Of a DNA stretch of 53,145 nt, positions 8,236-16,983 are shown one piece after another. Every line of letters begins with the position of its first letter. Within the stretch, counting starts at the first letter, position 1. The stretch lies in NCBI GenBank assembly GCA_003605085.1, contig QZKD01000019.1, positions 1-53,145 of the forward strand. Reading direction: 5' to 3'. Source of the stretch: Acholeplasma sp. Lineage in GTDB: Bacteria; Bacillota_I; Bacilli_A; Acholeplasmatales; Acholeplasmataceae. The notes under the pieces are model-generated. The model searched no databases. It was not told the origin of the DNA and worked only from the letters and a program-made list of their open reading frames with translations. A program made the translations under genes and the position numbers.

Positions 8236-9414
8236 TTATTTAATTAAATCAAGAAATGATGTTCCGTTTTTTGGTCTTTCAGTTCCAAAATTATCGGTGA
8301 TTGTTGTTCCAATATCTGCGAAAGTTTTCATTAGTGGTAATGCTTTTCCAACCTTATGTCTCGGGGTAAAGGCGAGCAAAGGAACGTACTCTCTTGTATG
8401 ATCTGTTCCGTGATGAATAGGGTCATTTCCGTGATCAGCAGTAAGCAATAGTAAATCATCTTTTGTCAAATTTTCAATTAAACCGGGAAGTTGTTTATCG
8501 AAAACTTCTATAGCTTTACCATAGCCAATGGGATCTCTGCGATGGCCATAAAGTGCATCAAAATCAACGAGATTTAGGAAACATAAACCAGTGAAATCTT
8601 CCTTTGAAAGAGCGATGATTTGTTCCATTCCATCTTCGTTGCTCTTTGTTTTACTATAGCGATTGATACCATATCCATCAAAAATATCATTGATTTTTCC
8701 TAATGCAATGACATCATAGTTCGCTTCAGATAAGAAATTGAGTGCCGTTTTTTCGTGTGGTTTTAGGGCATAATCATGACGATTACTTGTCCGTTTGAAG
8801 GTGGAGCTTGACTCTCCGATAAAGGGTCTAGCGATGACACGACCAACTTTCCACTCAGGTTTCATCGTGATTTCACGTGCAATTTCACAAATTTTATATT
8901 GTTCTTCAATGGGAATAATCCCTTCATGCATCGCGATTTGTAACACGGAATCCGCTGAAGTATACACGATGATTGCACCTGTTTTCATGTGCTCTTCACC
9001 GAGATCTCTGATAATATCTGTCCCAGATGCACTGATATTTCCAATCACTTTTCTTCCTGTTTTTGTTTCGAGTTCTTTGATTAATGCATCAGGAAAACCA
9101 GTATCAGTAAATGTTTGGAAAGGTTTGGTAATGTACATTCCCATCATTTCCCAGTGACCTGTCATGGTATCTTTTCCTAAAGAAGCTTCTTGAATTTTCG
9201 TGTAAAAAGCAAGTGGTTTTTGAACGGGTTCGACATGCTTGATAGGGGCTATGTTTCCGTATCCTAATGCTTTCATATGAGGGATATTTAGGACCATACG
9301 CTCAGCAATATGACCGATTGTGTTTGAACCAACATCATTATAATCCTTTGCATCGGGTGCTTCTCCAATACCAAGACTATCTAATACTATGAGAAAAACT
9401 CGTTTGTAAATCAT
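8236..9414 (-). CDS. deoB: Phosphopentomutase
   Basis: Interconverts (deoxy)ribose-1-phosphate and -5-phosphate in nucleoside salvage. 392 residues from the chosen start, which follows AAGGAGG by 5 bases. Alkaline-phosphatase-superfamily metal-site motifs are present: [11 protein letters not shown] at the N-terminus, [10 protein letters not shown], the phosphothreonine loop [12 protein letters not shown], and ADHGNDP plus [11 protein letters not shown] near the end. It follows xerD with a 1-base gap; xerD-deoB order is also seen in Bacillus. The pyrimidine-nucleoside phosphorylase at 47.9 kb would supply its substrate. Confidence 0.97.
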   Translation of the reverse strand: MIYKRVFLIVLDSLGIGEAPDAKDYNDVGSNTIGHIAERMVLNIPHMKALGYGNIAPIKHVEPVQKPLAFYTKIQEASLGKDTMTGHWEMMGMYITKPFQTFTDTGFPDALIKELETKTGRKVIGNISASGTDIIRDLGEEHMKTGAIIVYTSADSVLQIAMHEGIIPIEEQYKICEIAREITMKPEWKVGRVIARPFIGESSSTFKRTSNRHDYALKPHEKTALNFLSEANYDVIALGKINDIFDGYGINRYSKTKSNEDGMEQIIALSKEDFTGLCFLNLVDFDALYGHRRDPIGYGKAIEVFDKQLPGLIENLTKDDLLLLTADHGNDPIHHGTDHTREYVPLLAFTPRHKVGKALPLMKTFADIGTTITDNFGTERPKNGTSFLDLIK

Positions 9415-9415
9415 C

Positions 9416-10312
9416 TTATTCCTCCTTCGCACGTGGGTGTGCGCTCTGATATATTTCTTGTATTCTTTTCTGGCTGATGTGGGTATAAATTTGGGTGGTT
9501 GAAATATCTTCGTGACCCAAAAGAGATTGTAATGTTCTTAGATCCATGCCATTTTCAAGTAAATGTGTCGCAAAAGAATGTCTTAGCGTATGCGGTGAAC
9601 AGTCAGTTTCTACATGGGCATCATGTGCAAGTTTTTTAAGAAGTTTGAAGAAGCCTTGTCTTGATAATCTTGATCCTTTTTGATTGACAAAAAGATAAGA
9701 AGTTTTCATTTGATGCAATAGATGTTCTCTCGATTTAATGATATATTCCCTTAAAGCAACGACTGAAGGATCAGAGATAGGAACCATGCGTTCTTTACTA
9801 CCTTTGCCCTTCACAATAATGTATCCTTGATTCAAATGAATATCGCCCATTTCGATATCTAGTAATTCTGAAACGCGTAATCCTGATCCGTAGATGAGTT
9901 CTAAAAGTGCCATGTTTCTTAATCCTAATTCTGTCTTTGGATCCACTTGATTGAGGATTGAAATCACTTCATCGACAGATAATACTTTGGGCAAACTCTT
10001 TTCAATTTTTGGGGATTTATAAGATTTTGCAATATCTTCACTGACTTCTTTTTCAAGGATCAGAAAGTGATGAAAACTCTTGATTGCAGTGAGTTTACGC
10101 GCCATACTTTTCGTTGAAATGATGCGTTTCAAACTTCGCATGTACGCTTCTAAATGAACTCTTTCAATGTCTTTAGGTGACTTGATTCCATGATAACGTA
10201 ATAAAAAGGCAGCGTATTGTTCGACATCACGGAGATAGGAATCCAGCGTATTTTTACTCGATCCCTTTTCATTTTTTAAGTAGAGTTGGAAATCTTTAAT
10301 GAGATATTTCAT
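9416..10312 (-). CDS. xerD: Tyrosine recombinase XerD
   Basis: Site-specific recombinase that resolves chromosome dimers at dif. 298 residues, the normal Xer length. N-terminal SAM-like core-binding domain (residues 1-90, [20 protein letters not shown]), then the catalytic domain with all five key positions: Arg in [10 protein letters not shown], Lys in [11 protein letters not shown], HxxR in [12 protein letters not shown], His in [13 protein letters not shown] and the nucleophilic Tyr in IYTHIS. Overlaps hemW by 4 bases (ATGA). XerC versus XerD is inferred from the deoB neighbourhood. Confidence 0.92.
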   Translation of the reverse strand: MKYLIKDFQLYLKNEKGSSKNTLDSYLRDVEQYAAFLLRYHGIKSPKDIERVHLEAYMRSLKRIISTKSMARKLTAIKSFHHFLILEKEVSEDIAKSYKSPKIEKSLPKVLSVDEVISILNQVDPKTELGLRNMALLELIYGSGLRVSELLDIEMGDIHLNQGYIIVKGKGSKERMVPISDPSVVALREYIIKSREHLLHQMKTSYLFVNQKGSRLSRQGFFKLLKKLAHDAHVETDCSPHTLRHSFATHLLENGMDLRTLQSLLGHEDISTTQIYTHISQKRIQEIYQSAHPRAKEE

Positions 10313-11403
10313 ACGAATATACTGAAGACTTGATTCCCTAAAAAGATGCCTTTTAAGGTAAGCTTCAGCTGTCCCTCCTCTTCACAAACAAGCCCTAACT
10401 CCATCATTTCATAAAGTTTTGGATAACGTTCAAAAAGGTCAAACTGATATTTTTCTTCAAGTTCTTTAATATGGACTCCAGACATTTTACGAAGACCAAA
10501 GATGAGTTCATCTTGGATATTTAGTTCCCTAGTTTGTAATTCTATTCTTTCTTGAGGGGTATGAAGATAAGTAGAGATAATCCGATGATTATACGTGCGA
10601 TGGTTATCGATGAATCCATGTGCTCCAGCACCGATACCAATGTATTCTCCCAATGTCCAATAGAGTAAATTGTGTTTTGAATACTGTTGGTCTTTGGCAT
10701 AATTAGAAATTTCATAGTGCTCATATCCAAAAGATTTTAGACGTTCCATTACACGCTCATACATGAGAGCTTCTGTTTCCTCATCCATTGTCTTGAATAG
10801 ACCCTTCAAAAAAAGATGATAAAAGTACGTTTTTTCTTCTAAAATTAATGAGTAACATGACACATGGGGAATGTCTAGTGACTTGATGATATTCAAGTCT
10901 TCTTCAAGCATTGCTAGAGTTTGTCCTGGGATTGCATAAATTAAATCGAGAGAGATATTATCAATTCCTAATGATCTTAAATGATCGATCGCATGAAATA
11001 TCTGGGGTTTTGTATGTTTCCTATTGAGCGATAGTAACAATGTTTCGTTGAATGTTTGTACGCCTAAACTCACACGATTAATTCCATATGTCTTGAAGAG
11101 TTTTCCTTTATCCGCGTGATAGGATTCGGGATTTACCTCAATCGTATATTCACTAGGTTTGATCTCTTTTAGCATCTCAAATAATCTTTTTAATTGTGCC
11201 AAGGAAAGCATGGATGGTGTTCCACCACCGATATAAATGGTATCAATCGTTGAAAAATGGGACCGATAGGAAAGGGTCTCTTTTTCTAACGCATCAAGAT
11301 ATTCATCAATCATGTAATCATCTTTAGGTTTCCGTTTCACAAAGTCACAGTAGTGACAAATCGATTCACAGAAGGGGATATGAATATATAAACCTTTCAT
11401 CAT
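10309..11403 (-). CDS. hemW: Heme chaperone HemW (radical SAM, HemN-like)
   Basis: 364 residues. The N-terminus YIHIPFCESICHYCDF carries the radical-SAM CxxxCxxC cluster motif, followed by GGGTPSML and the SAM-binding region. Length and the short N-terminus fit HemW (the heme-binding chaperone long annotated as oxygen-independent coproporphyrinogen oxidase) rather than true HemN. Other heme genes are absent from the window. The promoter is probably the extended -10 TGGTATAAT at 11426-11434, just beyond the lepA terminator. lepA-hemW adjacency is common in Bacillota. Confidence 0.9.
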   Translation of the reverse strand: MMKGLYIHIPFCESICHYCDFVKRKPKDDYMIDEYLDALEKETLSYRSHFSTIDTIYIGGGTPSMLSLAQLKRLFEMLKEIKPSEYTIEVNPESYHADKGKLFKTYGINRVSLGVQTFNETLLLSLNRKHTKPQIFHAIDHLRSLGIDNISLDLIYAIPGQTLAMLEEDLNIIKSLDIPHVSCYSLILEEKTYFYHLFLKGLFKTMDEETEALMYERVMERLKSFGYEHYEISNYAKDQQYSKHNLLYWTLGEYIGIGAGAHGFIDNHRTYNHRIISTYLHTPQERIELQTRELNIQDELIFGLRKMSGVHIKELEEKYQFDLFERYPKLYEMMELGLVCEEEGQLKLTLKGIFLGNQVFSIFV

Positions 11404-11425
11404 GTCTCACGTTCCTTGTAGGTCT

Positions 11426-11434
11426 ATTATACCA
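11426..11434 (-). promoter_or_regulatory. Extended -10 promoter for hemW-xerD-deoB
   Basis: On the minus strand TGG-TATAAT, an extended -10 element, lies about 23 bases upstream of the hemW start and downstream of the lepA terminator. No good -35 is visible, which extended -10 promoters tolerate. Confidence 0.55.
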
Positions 11435-11451
11435 AATAATGGTTTACATAA

Positions 11452-11482
11452 TAAAGAAAAGTGATGAGAATTACTCATCACT
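11452..11482 (-). terminator. lepA terminator
   Basis: Minus-strand hairpin with 9-base-pair arms (11474-11482 and 11460-11468) followed by TTTTCTTT; the lepA stop codon sits within the loop and arm. Confidence 0.8.
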
Positions 11483-13294
11483 GTTGGATAAAATGGCTAA
11501 GAATGCTTCCTGTGGAACATCGACTCGTCCTAAGGATTTCATCTTTTTCTTACCTTCTTTTTGTTTCTGCAGGAGTTTCTTCTTACGCGATACGTCGCCA
11601 CCATAACACTTCGCTAAGACATCTTTACGCATCGCTTTAATCGTTTCGCGTGCGATGATCTTGTTGCCAATGGCTGCTTGAATAGGAATTTCAAACATCT
11701 GACGTGGAATAAGTTCAACCATTTTTTCACAGATAGATTTCCCACGGTTATATGCGAACTCTCGATGGACAATAATGGATAAAGCATCCACGACTTCACC
11801 GTTGAGCAAGATATCCATTTTCATTAAATTAGATGGCTTGTAGCCTGCCATTTCATAATCAAATGAAGCATATCCTTTGGTGGATGATTTGAGTTTATCA
11901 AAGAAATCATACACGATTTCAGAAAGAGGTAAATCGTAATGGATATGAACTCGATTGGCATCAATATACTTCATATCCCCAAAGATACCACGCTTCTTTT
12001 GGGAAATGTCCATGATGGCACCGACGTATTCTTTAGGTGACATGATGGATGCGCGAATATAGGGTTCTTCGATGCGTTCAATGCGCTGTGGATCGGGCAA
12101 TTTTGAAGGATTATCAATGGTGATCATCGTCCCATCGGTCAAATACACATGATAGATAACAGATGGAGCAGTGGCGATTAAATCAATATTGAATTCACGT
12201 CGAATGCGTTCTTGGATGATATCCATGTGCAACAATCCCAAGAATCCTGTACGGAATCCAAAGCCTAAAGCTTGAGATGTTTCAGGTTCGTAAAGAAGTG
12301 AAGCATCGTTTAATTTTAACTTGTCAAGGGCATCTTTTAGATCACCAAATTGATCGGAATCGATCGGATAGAGGCCGCAAAAGACCACACTATGCATCGT
12401 TCGGTAACCCGGGAGTGCTTCTTTTGCACGGCGCTCTTTATAGGTGATGGTATCCCCTACACGCACGGTATTGATATCTTTAATGGAGGCAACAAGATAA
12501 CCTACATCTCCTGGACCAAGGATGTCTCTTTTAAGAATTTTGGGCGTGAGAACACCTACTTCGACAACTTCAAAAGAGGCATTGGTTGCCATAAACTGAA
12601 TGATGTCACCTTTTTGTACGGTTCCATTGACAATTCGCACACTGGGAATAACCCCTTTATAGGAATCAAAATAGGAATCAAATACAAGTGCTTGAAGTGT
12701 TGCATTCGCATCACCTTTAGGTGCAGGCACATCTTTTACGATACGTTCTAAGATTTCATCGATACCGATACCTTCTTTTGCTGAGGCTAAAACAGCATCT
12801 TCAGCAGGTAAACCAATGATCTCTTCAATCTCTTTTTTTACTTTTTCAGGTTCAGCAGATGGTAAATCAATTTTATTGATAACTGGAATAATTTCCAAGT
12901 CATTATCGATCGCTAAATAGACATTGGCCAACGTCTGAGCTTCAATTCCTTGAGCAGCATCGACGACTAATATCGCTCCTTCACATGCCGCGAGTGAACG
13001 CGAGACTTCATAAGTGAAGTCTACGTGACCTGGGGTATCGATTAAATGCATGATATATTCTTGACCATCTTTTGCTTGATATAGCATTTCAACGGCGTTG
13101 AGTTTAATCGTGATTCCACGTTCTCTTTCAAGATCCATAGAGTCTAGGAGTTGTTCTTTCATCTCACGATCACTGACCGTATTTGTGCGTTGTAAAAGAC
13201 GATCGGCAAGGGTTGACTTACCGTGATCAATATGGGCGATGATGGAGAAGTTTCTGATGCGTTTTTGACGTTCGTTTAAATAAGACTTATTCAT
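11471..13294 (-). CDS. lepA: Elongation factor 4 (LepA), translational GTPase
   Basis: Ribosome-associated GTPase. 607 residues from the chosen start [16 protein letters not shown]; the frame extends 19 residues further but homology and AAAGGTAAGG upstream favour 13294. G1 motif [10 protein letters not shown], the GTPase switch [13 protein letters not shown]3 [12 protein letters not shown] and G4 [10 protein letters not shown] are all visible, followed by the LepA-specific C-terminal domain with [15 protein letters not shown] and [20 protein letters not shown] -10 TACAAT lies at 13320-13325. Confidence 0.97.
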   Translation of the reverse strand: MNKSYLNERQKRIRNFSIIAHIDHGKSTLADRLLQRTNTVSDREMKEQLLDSMDLERERGITIKLNAVEMLYQAKDGQEYIMHLIDTPGHVDFTYEVSRSLAACEGAILVVDAAQGIEAQTLANVYLAIDNDLEIIPVINKIDLPSAEPEKVKKEIEEIIGLPAEDAVLASAKEGIGIDEILERIVKDVPAPKGDANATLQALVFDSYFDSYKGVIPSVRIVNGTVQKGDIIQFMATNASFEVVEVGVLTPKILKRDILGPGDVGYLVASIKDINTVRVGDTITYKERRAKEALPGYRTMHSVVFCGLYPIDSDQFGDLKDALDKLKLNDASLLYEPETSQALGFGFRTGFLGLLHMDIIQERIRREFNIDLIATAPSVIYHVYLTDGTMITIDNPSKLPDPQRIERIEEPYIRASIMSPKEYVGAIMDISQKKRGIFGDMKYIDANRVHIHYDLPLSEIVYDFFDKLKSSTKGYASFDYEMAGYKPSNLMKMDILLNGEVVDALSIIVHREFAYNRGKSICEKMVELIPRQMFEIPIQAAIGNKIIARETIKAMRKDVLAKCYGGDVSRKKKLLQKQKEGKKKMKSLGRVDVPQEAFLAILSNSDE

Positions 13295-13427
13295 GTCAAC
13301 CTTACCTTTCCGCTTAATTATTGTATCATAAAAAGTGGATAATAAAAGCATTATTATACGATTTAATTAATAAATTAAAGTATCTAAAGTAGGTAAACGC
13401 TTTTATAAGTTTAATGTCAAAAATTGA

Positions 13428-13456
13428 TTGCAAAATATTTGTGAATTATGTATAAT
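13428..13456 (+). promoter_or_regulatory. Sigma-A-type promoter of the FMN-lipoprotein gene
   Basis: TTGCAA at 13428-13433, 17-base spacer, TATAAT at 13451-13456. The gene starts 42 bases downstream, with AGGAGG at 13480-13485. Confidence 0.75.
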
Positions 13457-13497
13457 GAAAGGGTAATGAAACAATTCATAGGAGGAATTAAATAGAC

Positions 13498-14391
13498 ATG
13501 AAAAAATTGATTGTATTCTTTTTTATTGCGTTTCTTGCCGTTGGCTTATTTGCCTGCGAAGAGCGCGAATATCCAGTAGATGGTGAGTTCTTAGCTTACG
13601 AAGTTAGCGTATCCAGAAACGCTCCACAAGTCGTATTCGTGACCGTAACCATTGAAAAGGGTAAGGTCGTTGCTTATAACATTGATACTCGTCAGGGAAC
13701 AAGAACTGTTGGTGGTACTGAATTAGAACCAACATACACCTTCGCATTCAATGCACAAACCAAAAAAGAACTTGGTGATGCATATGGCATGAAGGCAGCT
13801 TCTCCTATCGGTAAAGAATGGTATGAACAAGCCGCTGCAATTGAAGCATTTTGGTTAGAAAATGGTGTTGATGCTGTTACAGTAAATGAAGATGGTGACA
13901 TCGATAACGTGACTGGTGCAACCATTACTGATAGTTACAGTGCAGTTGCTAAAAAAGCCTTAGAAAATGCTAAAGCTGGTAAATTTGTTGCAATCTTAGC
14001 AGATGGAACAAACCTTTATAGTGCAGAATTAGTCCTTAATGCTAAAGGCGAAATCGTCTCCTTAATGCTTGATACTCTTCAAAAGAAGAGAGGTACAGCT
14101 GCAGACGTATTCGAATGGAATGCTCAAACTAAGCAAGAATTAGGTTATGCTTATCATATGCACTATGCAACTTCTGGTGCAACCAATGATACTGACTATC
14201 AAGCATGGTTAACCGCAAACAACAAGCTTGAATGGTTCGAACAAGCAAACTTAATTACTGATGACATCATTGCAAACGGATGGAGCACAACTGCTGCTGA
14301 AAACGTTCCTGCTGGTGTGACTGTCGGTACTGAAGAATATTATGAAGTCTTAGCACTTGTCTTCGGTTTTGCTGGTGATTCAGTTAAATAA
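13498..14391 (+). CDS. Lipoprotein with tandem FMN-binding-like domains
   Basis: 297 residues. Lipoprotein signal MKKLIVFFFIAFLAVG with lipobox LFAC (Cys20), so membrane-anchored outside the cell. Two similar halves follow: compare FAFNAQTKKELGDAYGMK with FEWNAQTKQELGYAYHMHY. The first half ends in DNVTGATITDSYSAV, which matches the flavinylation motif (S/T)GATx(S/T) of FMN_bind domains (RnfG/NqrC, Listeria PplA), where ApbE/FmnB attaches FMN to the last Thr. The matching place in the second half reads AGVTVGTEEY and has lost the acceptor residue. I infer an extracytoplasmic flavoprotein carrying one covalent FMN, possibly in electron transfer. It has its own promoter and terminator; no ApbE is in the window. 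Confidence 0.75.
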   Translation: MKKLIVFFFIAFLAVGLFACEEREYPVDGEFLAYEVSVSRNAPQVVFVTVTIEKGKVVAYNIDTRQGTRTVGGTELEPTYTFAFNAQTKKELGDAYGMKAASPIGKEWYEQAAAIEAFWLENGVDAVTVNEDGDIDNVTGATITDSYSAVAKKALENAKAGKFVAILADGTNLYSAELVLNAKGEIVSLMLDTLQKKRGTAADVFEWNAQTKQELGYAYHMHYATSGATNDTDYQAWLTANNKLEWFEQANLITDDIIANGWSTTAAENVPAGVTVGTEEYYEVLALVFGFAGDSVK

Positions 14392-14402
14392 TTAAACAAC
14401 TT

Positions 14403-14435
14403 ATGCACATGTGCTTTCACATGTGCATTTTGTTT
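14403..14435 (+). terminator. Terminator of the FMN-lipoprotein gene
   Basis: 11-base-pair perfect stem (14403-14413 with 14418-14428), CTTT loop, followed by TTTTGTTTTT. Confidence 0.9.
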
Positions 14436-14534
14436 TTAAGGGACCTCCTTTTGTTTAGGGTTCGGGATCTTACACATTCGGGTGAGATAACGAACCCATT
14501 TTTTTATCATTTCACTCGCAATAAGAAAAATCCC

Positions 14535-14543
14535 TGTTATAAT
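14535..14543 (+). promoter_or_regulatory. Extended -10 promoter of the Mn2+ riboswitch leader
   Basis: TGT-TATAAT at 14535-14543, immediately upstream of the aptamer, so transcription would begin at about the aptamer's 5' end. No good -35 seen. Confidence 0.6.
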
Positions 14544-14548
14544 GGGAA

Positions 14549-14632
14549 TGAAGGGGAGTAGTTTATCCTTGTGAATCGTCAAGACGGTTAATACCCGGTT
14601 CACTTCAAGCCAAGCTTGTAACAAGACCTTCA
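14549..14632 (+). ncRNA. yybP-ykoY (manganese) riboswitch aptamer
   Basis: Conserved elements of this class are present: AAGGGGAGTAG at 14551-14561, CGTCAAGACGG in the middle and the 3' strand AACAAGACCTTCA. The 5' TGAAGG and 3' CCTTCA close the P1 helix. This RNA class binds Mn2+ and controls Mn2+ efflux and related membrane genes. The 3' P1 strand is reused by the terminator that follows, so ligand binding would favour transcription of the exchanger gene (an ON switch, by inference). Confidence 0.85.
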
Positions 14633-14663
14633 AGACATTTTTTGTCTTGAAGGCTTTTCTTTT
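14627..14663 (+). terminator. Riboswitch-controlled attenuator
   Basis: Arms 14627-14637 and 14643-14653 (11 base pairs) with an all-T loop, then TTTTCTTTT. Its left arm begins with the aptamer's P1 3' strand, so aptamer and terminator are mutually exclusive. Confidence 0.85.
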
Positions 14664-14691
14664 ATAAATCCAGTAGAAAGAGGAACAGAGT

Positions 14692-15684
14692 ATGAATGTG
14701 TGGTTAAGTTTAATTTTGTTGATTGTAGGTTTTGTTTTTTTAGTCAAGGGTGCTGATTTTTTTGTGACATCATCGTCCTCTATTGCACGTCGGTTTAATG
14801 TATCACCCTTGGTCATCGGATTAACTTTGGTGGCATTTGGGACATCACTACCGGAACTTGCGGTCAGTTTTATCGCCTCATTAACCGTTGAACCTGGTGC
14901 AACCGCGGATATAGCGATGGGTAATGTCGTTGGATCTAATATTGTTAATATCACATTGATCTTAGGGTTAACTGCGCTTGCTCGACCTATAAAAGTGTCG
15001 AAAACAATGTACAAAAAAGAGTTCCCTTACCTGATATTTTCAGCAATTTTAGTTACTTTACTCGCTTTATGGTTTCAAAATGATGCTCAAATTGTGCTTT
15101 TTGAAGCTGTCATTTTACTCATTTTCTTTATTGGATACGTGATCCTTATGATAAAAACAGCAAAAACAGATGACATACTTGAAGAAATCCGTATTCTAAA
15201 TATAAAAAAATCGACCTTATTATTAGTTGTTGGCTTAGCTGGAGTCACTTTAGGTGGCTGGATGGTGACACGTGGTGCCGAAGCATTGGCTGTAGATCTG
15301 CTTGTCAATCTCGTCGGTATGTCCACGACTCAAGCAATTACACTTGTCGGCCTTACGATTGTTGCTGTGGGTACATCGCTACCTGAGATGGTCACATCCA
15401 TAGTTGCAGCTAAAAAAGGAGAAAACGAAATAGCTTTTGGTAATCTTGTCGGATCCAATATTTTTAATGTGCTTTTTATCTTAGGTTTATCAGGATTATT
15501 TACTCCCCTTGGGATCAATAATGATGTAATGTTTGACATGTGGATCATGATTGGGGTCACATCGATTGCAATTTTTGCATCAGTGACTTTGGGACAGGTC
15601 TCCAAAAAAGAGGGACTATTTCTCATAATTATCTATATTGCTTACGTTCTTTTTATTATTGTTCGTGCTTTAGGGATAGCCTAA
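14692..15684 (+). CDS. CaCA-family cation/proton or sodium-calcium exchanger (YrbG-like), Mn-riboswitch controlled
   Basis: 330 residues, ten or so membrane segments arranged as two inverted halves. The two alpha-repeats are plain: LVAFGTSLPELAVSF with MGNVVGSNIVNITLILG in the first half, and IVAVGTSLPEMVTSIVAAKKG with GNLVGSNIFNVLFILG in the second; their acidic residues bind the transported cation. The family mostly moves Ca2+, but a Mn2+ riboswitch directly upstream suggests Mn2+ efflux here. AGAGGAACAGAG precedes the ATG. The paralogue at 18634-19653 is closely similar but lacks this riboswitch. Confidence 0.92.
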   Translation: MNVWLSLILLIVGFVFLVKGADFFVTSSSSIARRFNVSPLVIGLTLVAFGTSLPELAVSFIASLTVEPGATADIAMGNVVGSNIVNITLILGLTALARPIKVSKTMYKKEFPYLIFSAILVTLLALWFQNDAQIVLFEAVILLIFFIGYVILMIKTAKTDDILEEIRILNIKKSTLLLVVGLAGVTLGGWMVTRGAEALAVDLLVNLVGMSTTQAITLVGLTIVAVGTSLPEMVTSIVAAKKGENEIAFGNLVGSNIFNVLFILGLSGLFTPLGINNDVMFDMWIMIGVTSIAIFASVTLGQVSKKEGLFLIIIYIAYVLFIIVRALGIA

Positions 15685-15711
15685 ATAAAAAAAGCTGGAA
15701 GCATCCAGCTT
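15685..15711 (-). terminator. Terminator between convergent exchanger and CorC-like genes
   Basis: Stem AAGCTGG/CCAGCTT (15692-15698, 15705-15711). On the minus strand it is followed by TTTTTTTATTT, so it is strongest for the CorC-like gene. Confidence 0.8.
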
Positions 15712-16981
15712 ATTCATCCACATATTCTTGCATTTCAGGTTCAATATCTTCAACATCAATGGTCACTTCTAATACTTTTTTGGTATCAGCTGAAGTTACA
15801 GTCACGACAAGATTCTTGTAATGGAATGATTCACCTGCCATAGGGATCTTTCCAAGTTCATCTTGAACCCATCCGTTGATGGTCGAATATTCCATCTCTT
15901 CTTCAATGCCTAATTCTTCAAAAACATCATCGATATCTGCATATCCTTTGACCTTGTATTGGTTGTCATTAATTTTTACAATCTGCTCAATAATCTCATC
16001 ATGTTCATCCCAGATATCACCCACAATTTCTTCTAGAATATCTTCCATCGTCACAATTCCAAGTGTTCCACCAAATTCATCTTTAACAATCGCCATATGA
16101 GCTTTGTTTTCTTGAAGTAAATCAAGAAGGTTGGATACCTTCATGTATTCTGTAACAAAGACCGGTGGTTTAATAATGCTTTCTAATGTTTGTTTTTCAA
16201 GGACCACACGATTATAAAAATCCTTGTGATTAATGGTGCCAATAATGTGGTCAATTGAAGTGTCATAGACGGGTAATCTAGAGTATCCACTATGTTTGAA
16301 TAAGTGAATGATACGCTTGATATCTTCATTTTCAGAGATTGCGACCACATTCACCCGAGGTGTGAAAATTTCTTCGATCTTTAAATCATCAAAGTCGATA
16401 ACATTTCGGATCAGTTCACCTTCATTTTCGTTGATTCCACCTTCTTGTTCGACTTCACTTACATAGGTTAAAAGTTCTTCTTCAGTGATGCTTGGTCCTT
16501 CATCTTCTTTAATACCTCGAGTAATTAACTTTTGGATACCTCCAAAGATGATTGAGAAAGGATAGAGGATCCAAATAAAGAATTGTAATACAGGTGTAAC
16601 AACAAGTGCAAATTTTTCAGGGACACGTTTAGCAACACTTTTGGGGGTAATTTCACCAAAGATTAACACTAAAATCGTCATCACTGCAGTGGATAATGTC
16701 ACCCCAATATCGCCCCAATAAGAAACGAAAATCACCGTCGCCAACGATGCCGAAGCGATATTTACAATGTTATTACCAATTAAAATCGTGATTAAAATAC
16801 GGTCGAAATTTTCAGCAAGCTTAAGAGTATGTTTGGCTTGCTTATGACCATTTTGAATCATGTTTTTTATTTTAATCGTATTTAATGATGAAAATGCGAT
16901 TTCTGTTGCGGAAAAAAATGCAGACATTAAAATCAGAAAAGCGATAATCACCAATTGAATAATGAGTGTCTCTTGAGGCAT
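15710..16981 (-). CDS. CorC/HlyC-family DUF21-CBS membrane protein (copy 2)
   Basis: 423 residues. DUF21/CNNM transmembrane domain at residues 1-150 (SAFFSATEIAFSSLNT, LIGNNIVNIASASLATVIF, FGEITPKSVAKRVPE), a CBS pair at about 205-330 (FTPRVNVVAISENEDI, HMAIVKDEFGGTLGIVTMED) and the C-terminal CorC_HlyC domain (YSTINGWVQDELGKIP). Members include Mg2+-efflux proteins (MpfA/CorC) related to CNNM. It starts 2 bases after the stop of the upstream paralogue, so the two are one operon. Substrate Mg2+ is inferred from the family. Confidence 0.92.
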   Translation of the reverse strand: MPQETLIIQLVIIAFLILMSAFFSATEIAFSSLNTIKIKNMIQNGHKQAKHTLKLAENFDRILITILIGNNIVNIASASLATVIFVSYWGDIGVTLSTAVMTILVLIFGEITPKSVAKRVPEKFALVVTPVLQFFIWILYPFSIIFGGIQKLITRGIKEDEGPSITEEELLTYVSEVEQEGGINENEGELIRNVIDFDDLKIEEIFTPRVNVVAISENEDIKRIIHLFKHSGYSRLPVYDTSIDHIIGTINHKDFYNRVVLEKQTLESIIKPPVFVTEYMKVSNLLDLLQENKAHMAIVKDEFGGTLGIVTMEDILEEIVGDIWDEHDEIIEQIVKINDNQYKVKGYADIDDVFEELGIEEEMEYSTINGWVQDELGKIPMAGESFHYKNLVVTVTSADTKKVLEVTIDVEDIEPEMQEYVDE

Positions 16982-16983
16982 AC

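Noticed and set aside
8186-8300. Switch from all + genes (before 8.2 kb) to mostly - genes, as at a replication terminus.
   Set aside because: Seven further + blocks occur to the right and no dif site was recognised; GC skew of the whole chromosome would be needed.
14436-15014. 192-residue antisense ORF opposite the first exchanger.
   Set aside because: It is a shadow frame of the exchanger and overlies the Mn2+ riboswitch; no ribosome binding site or family similarity.
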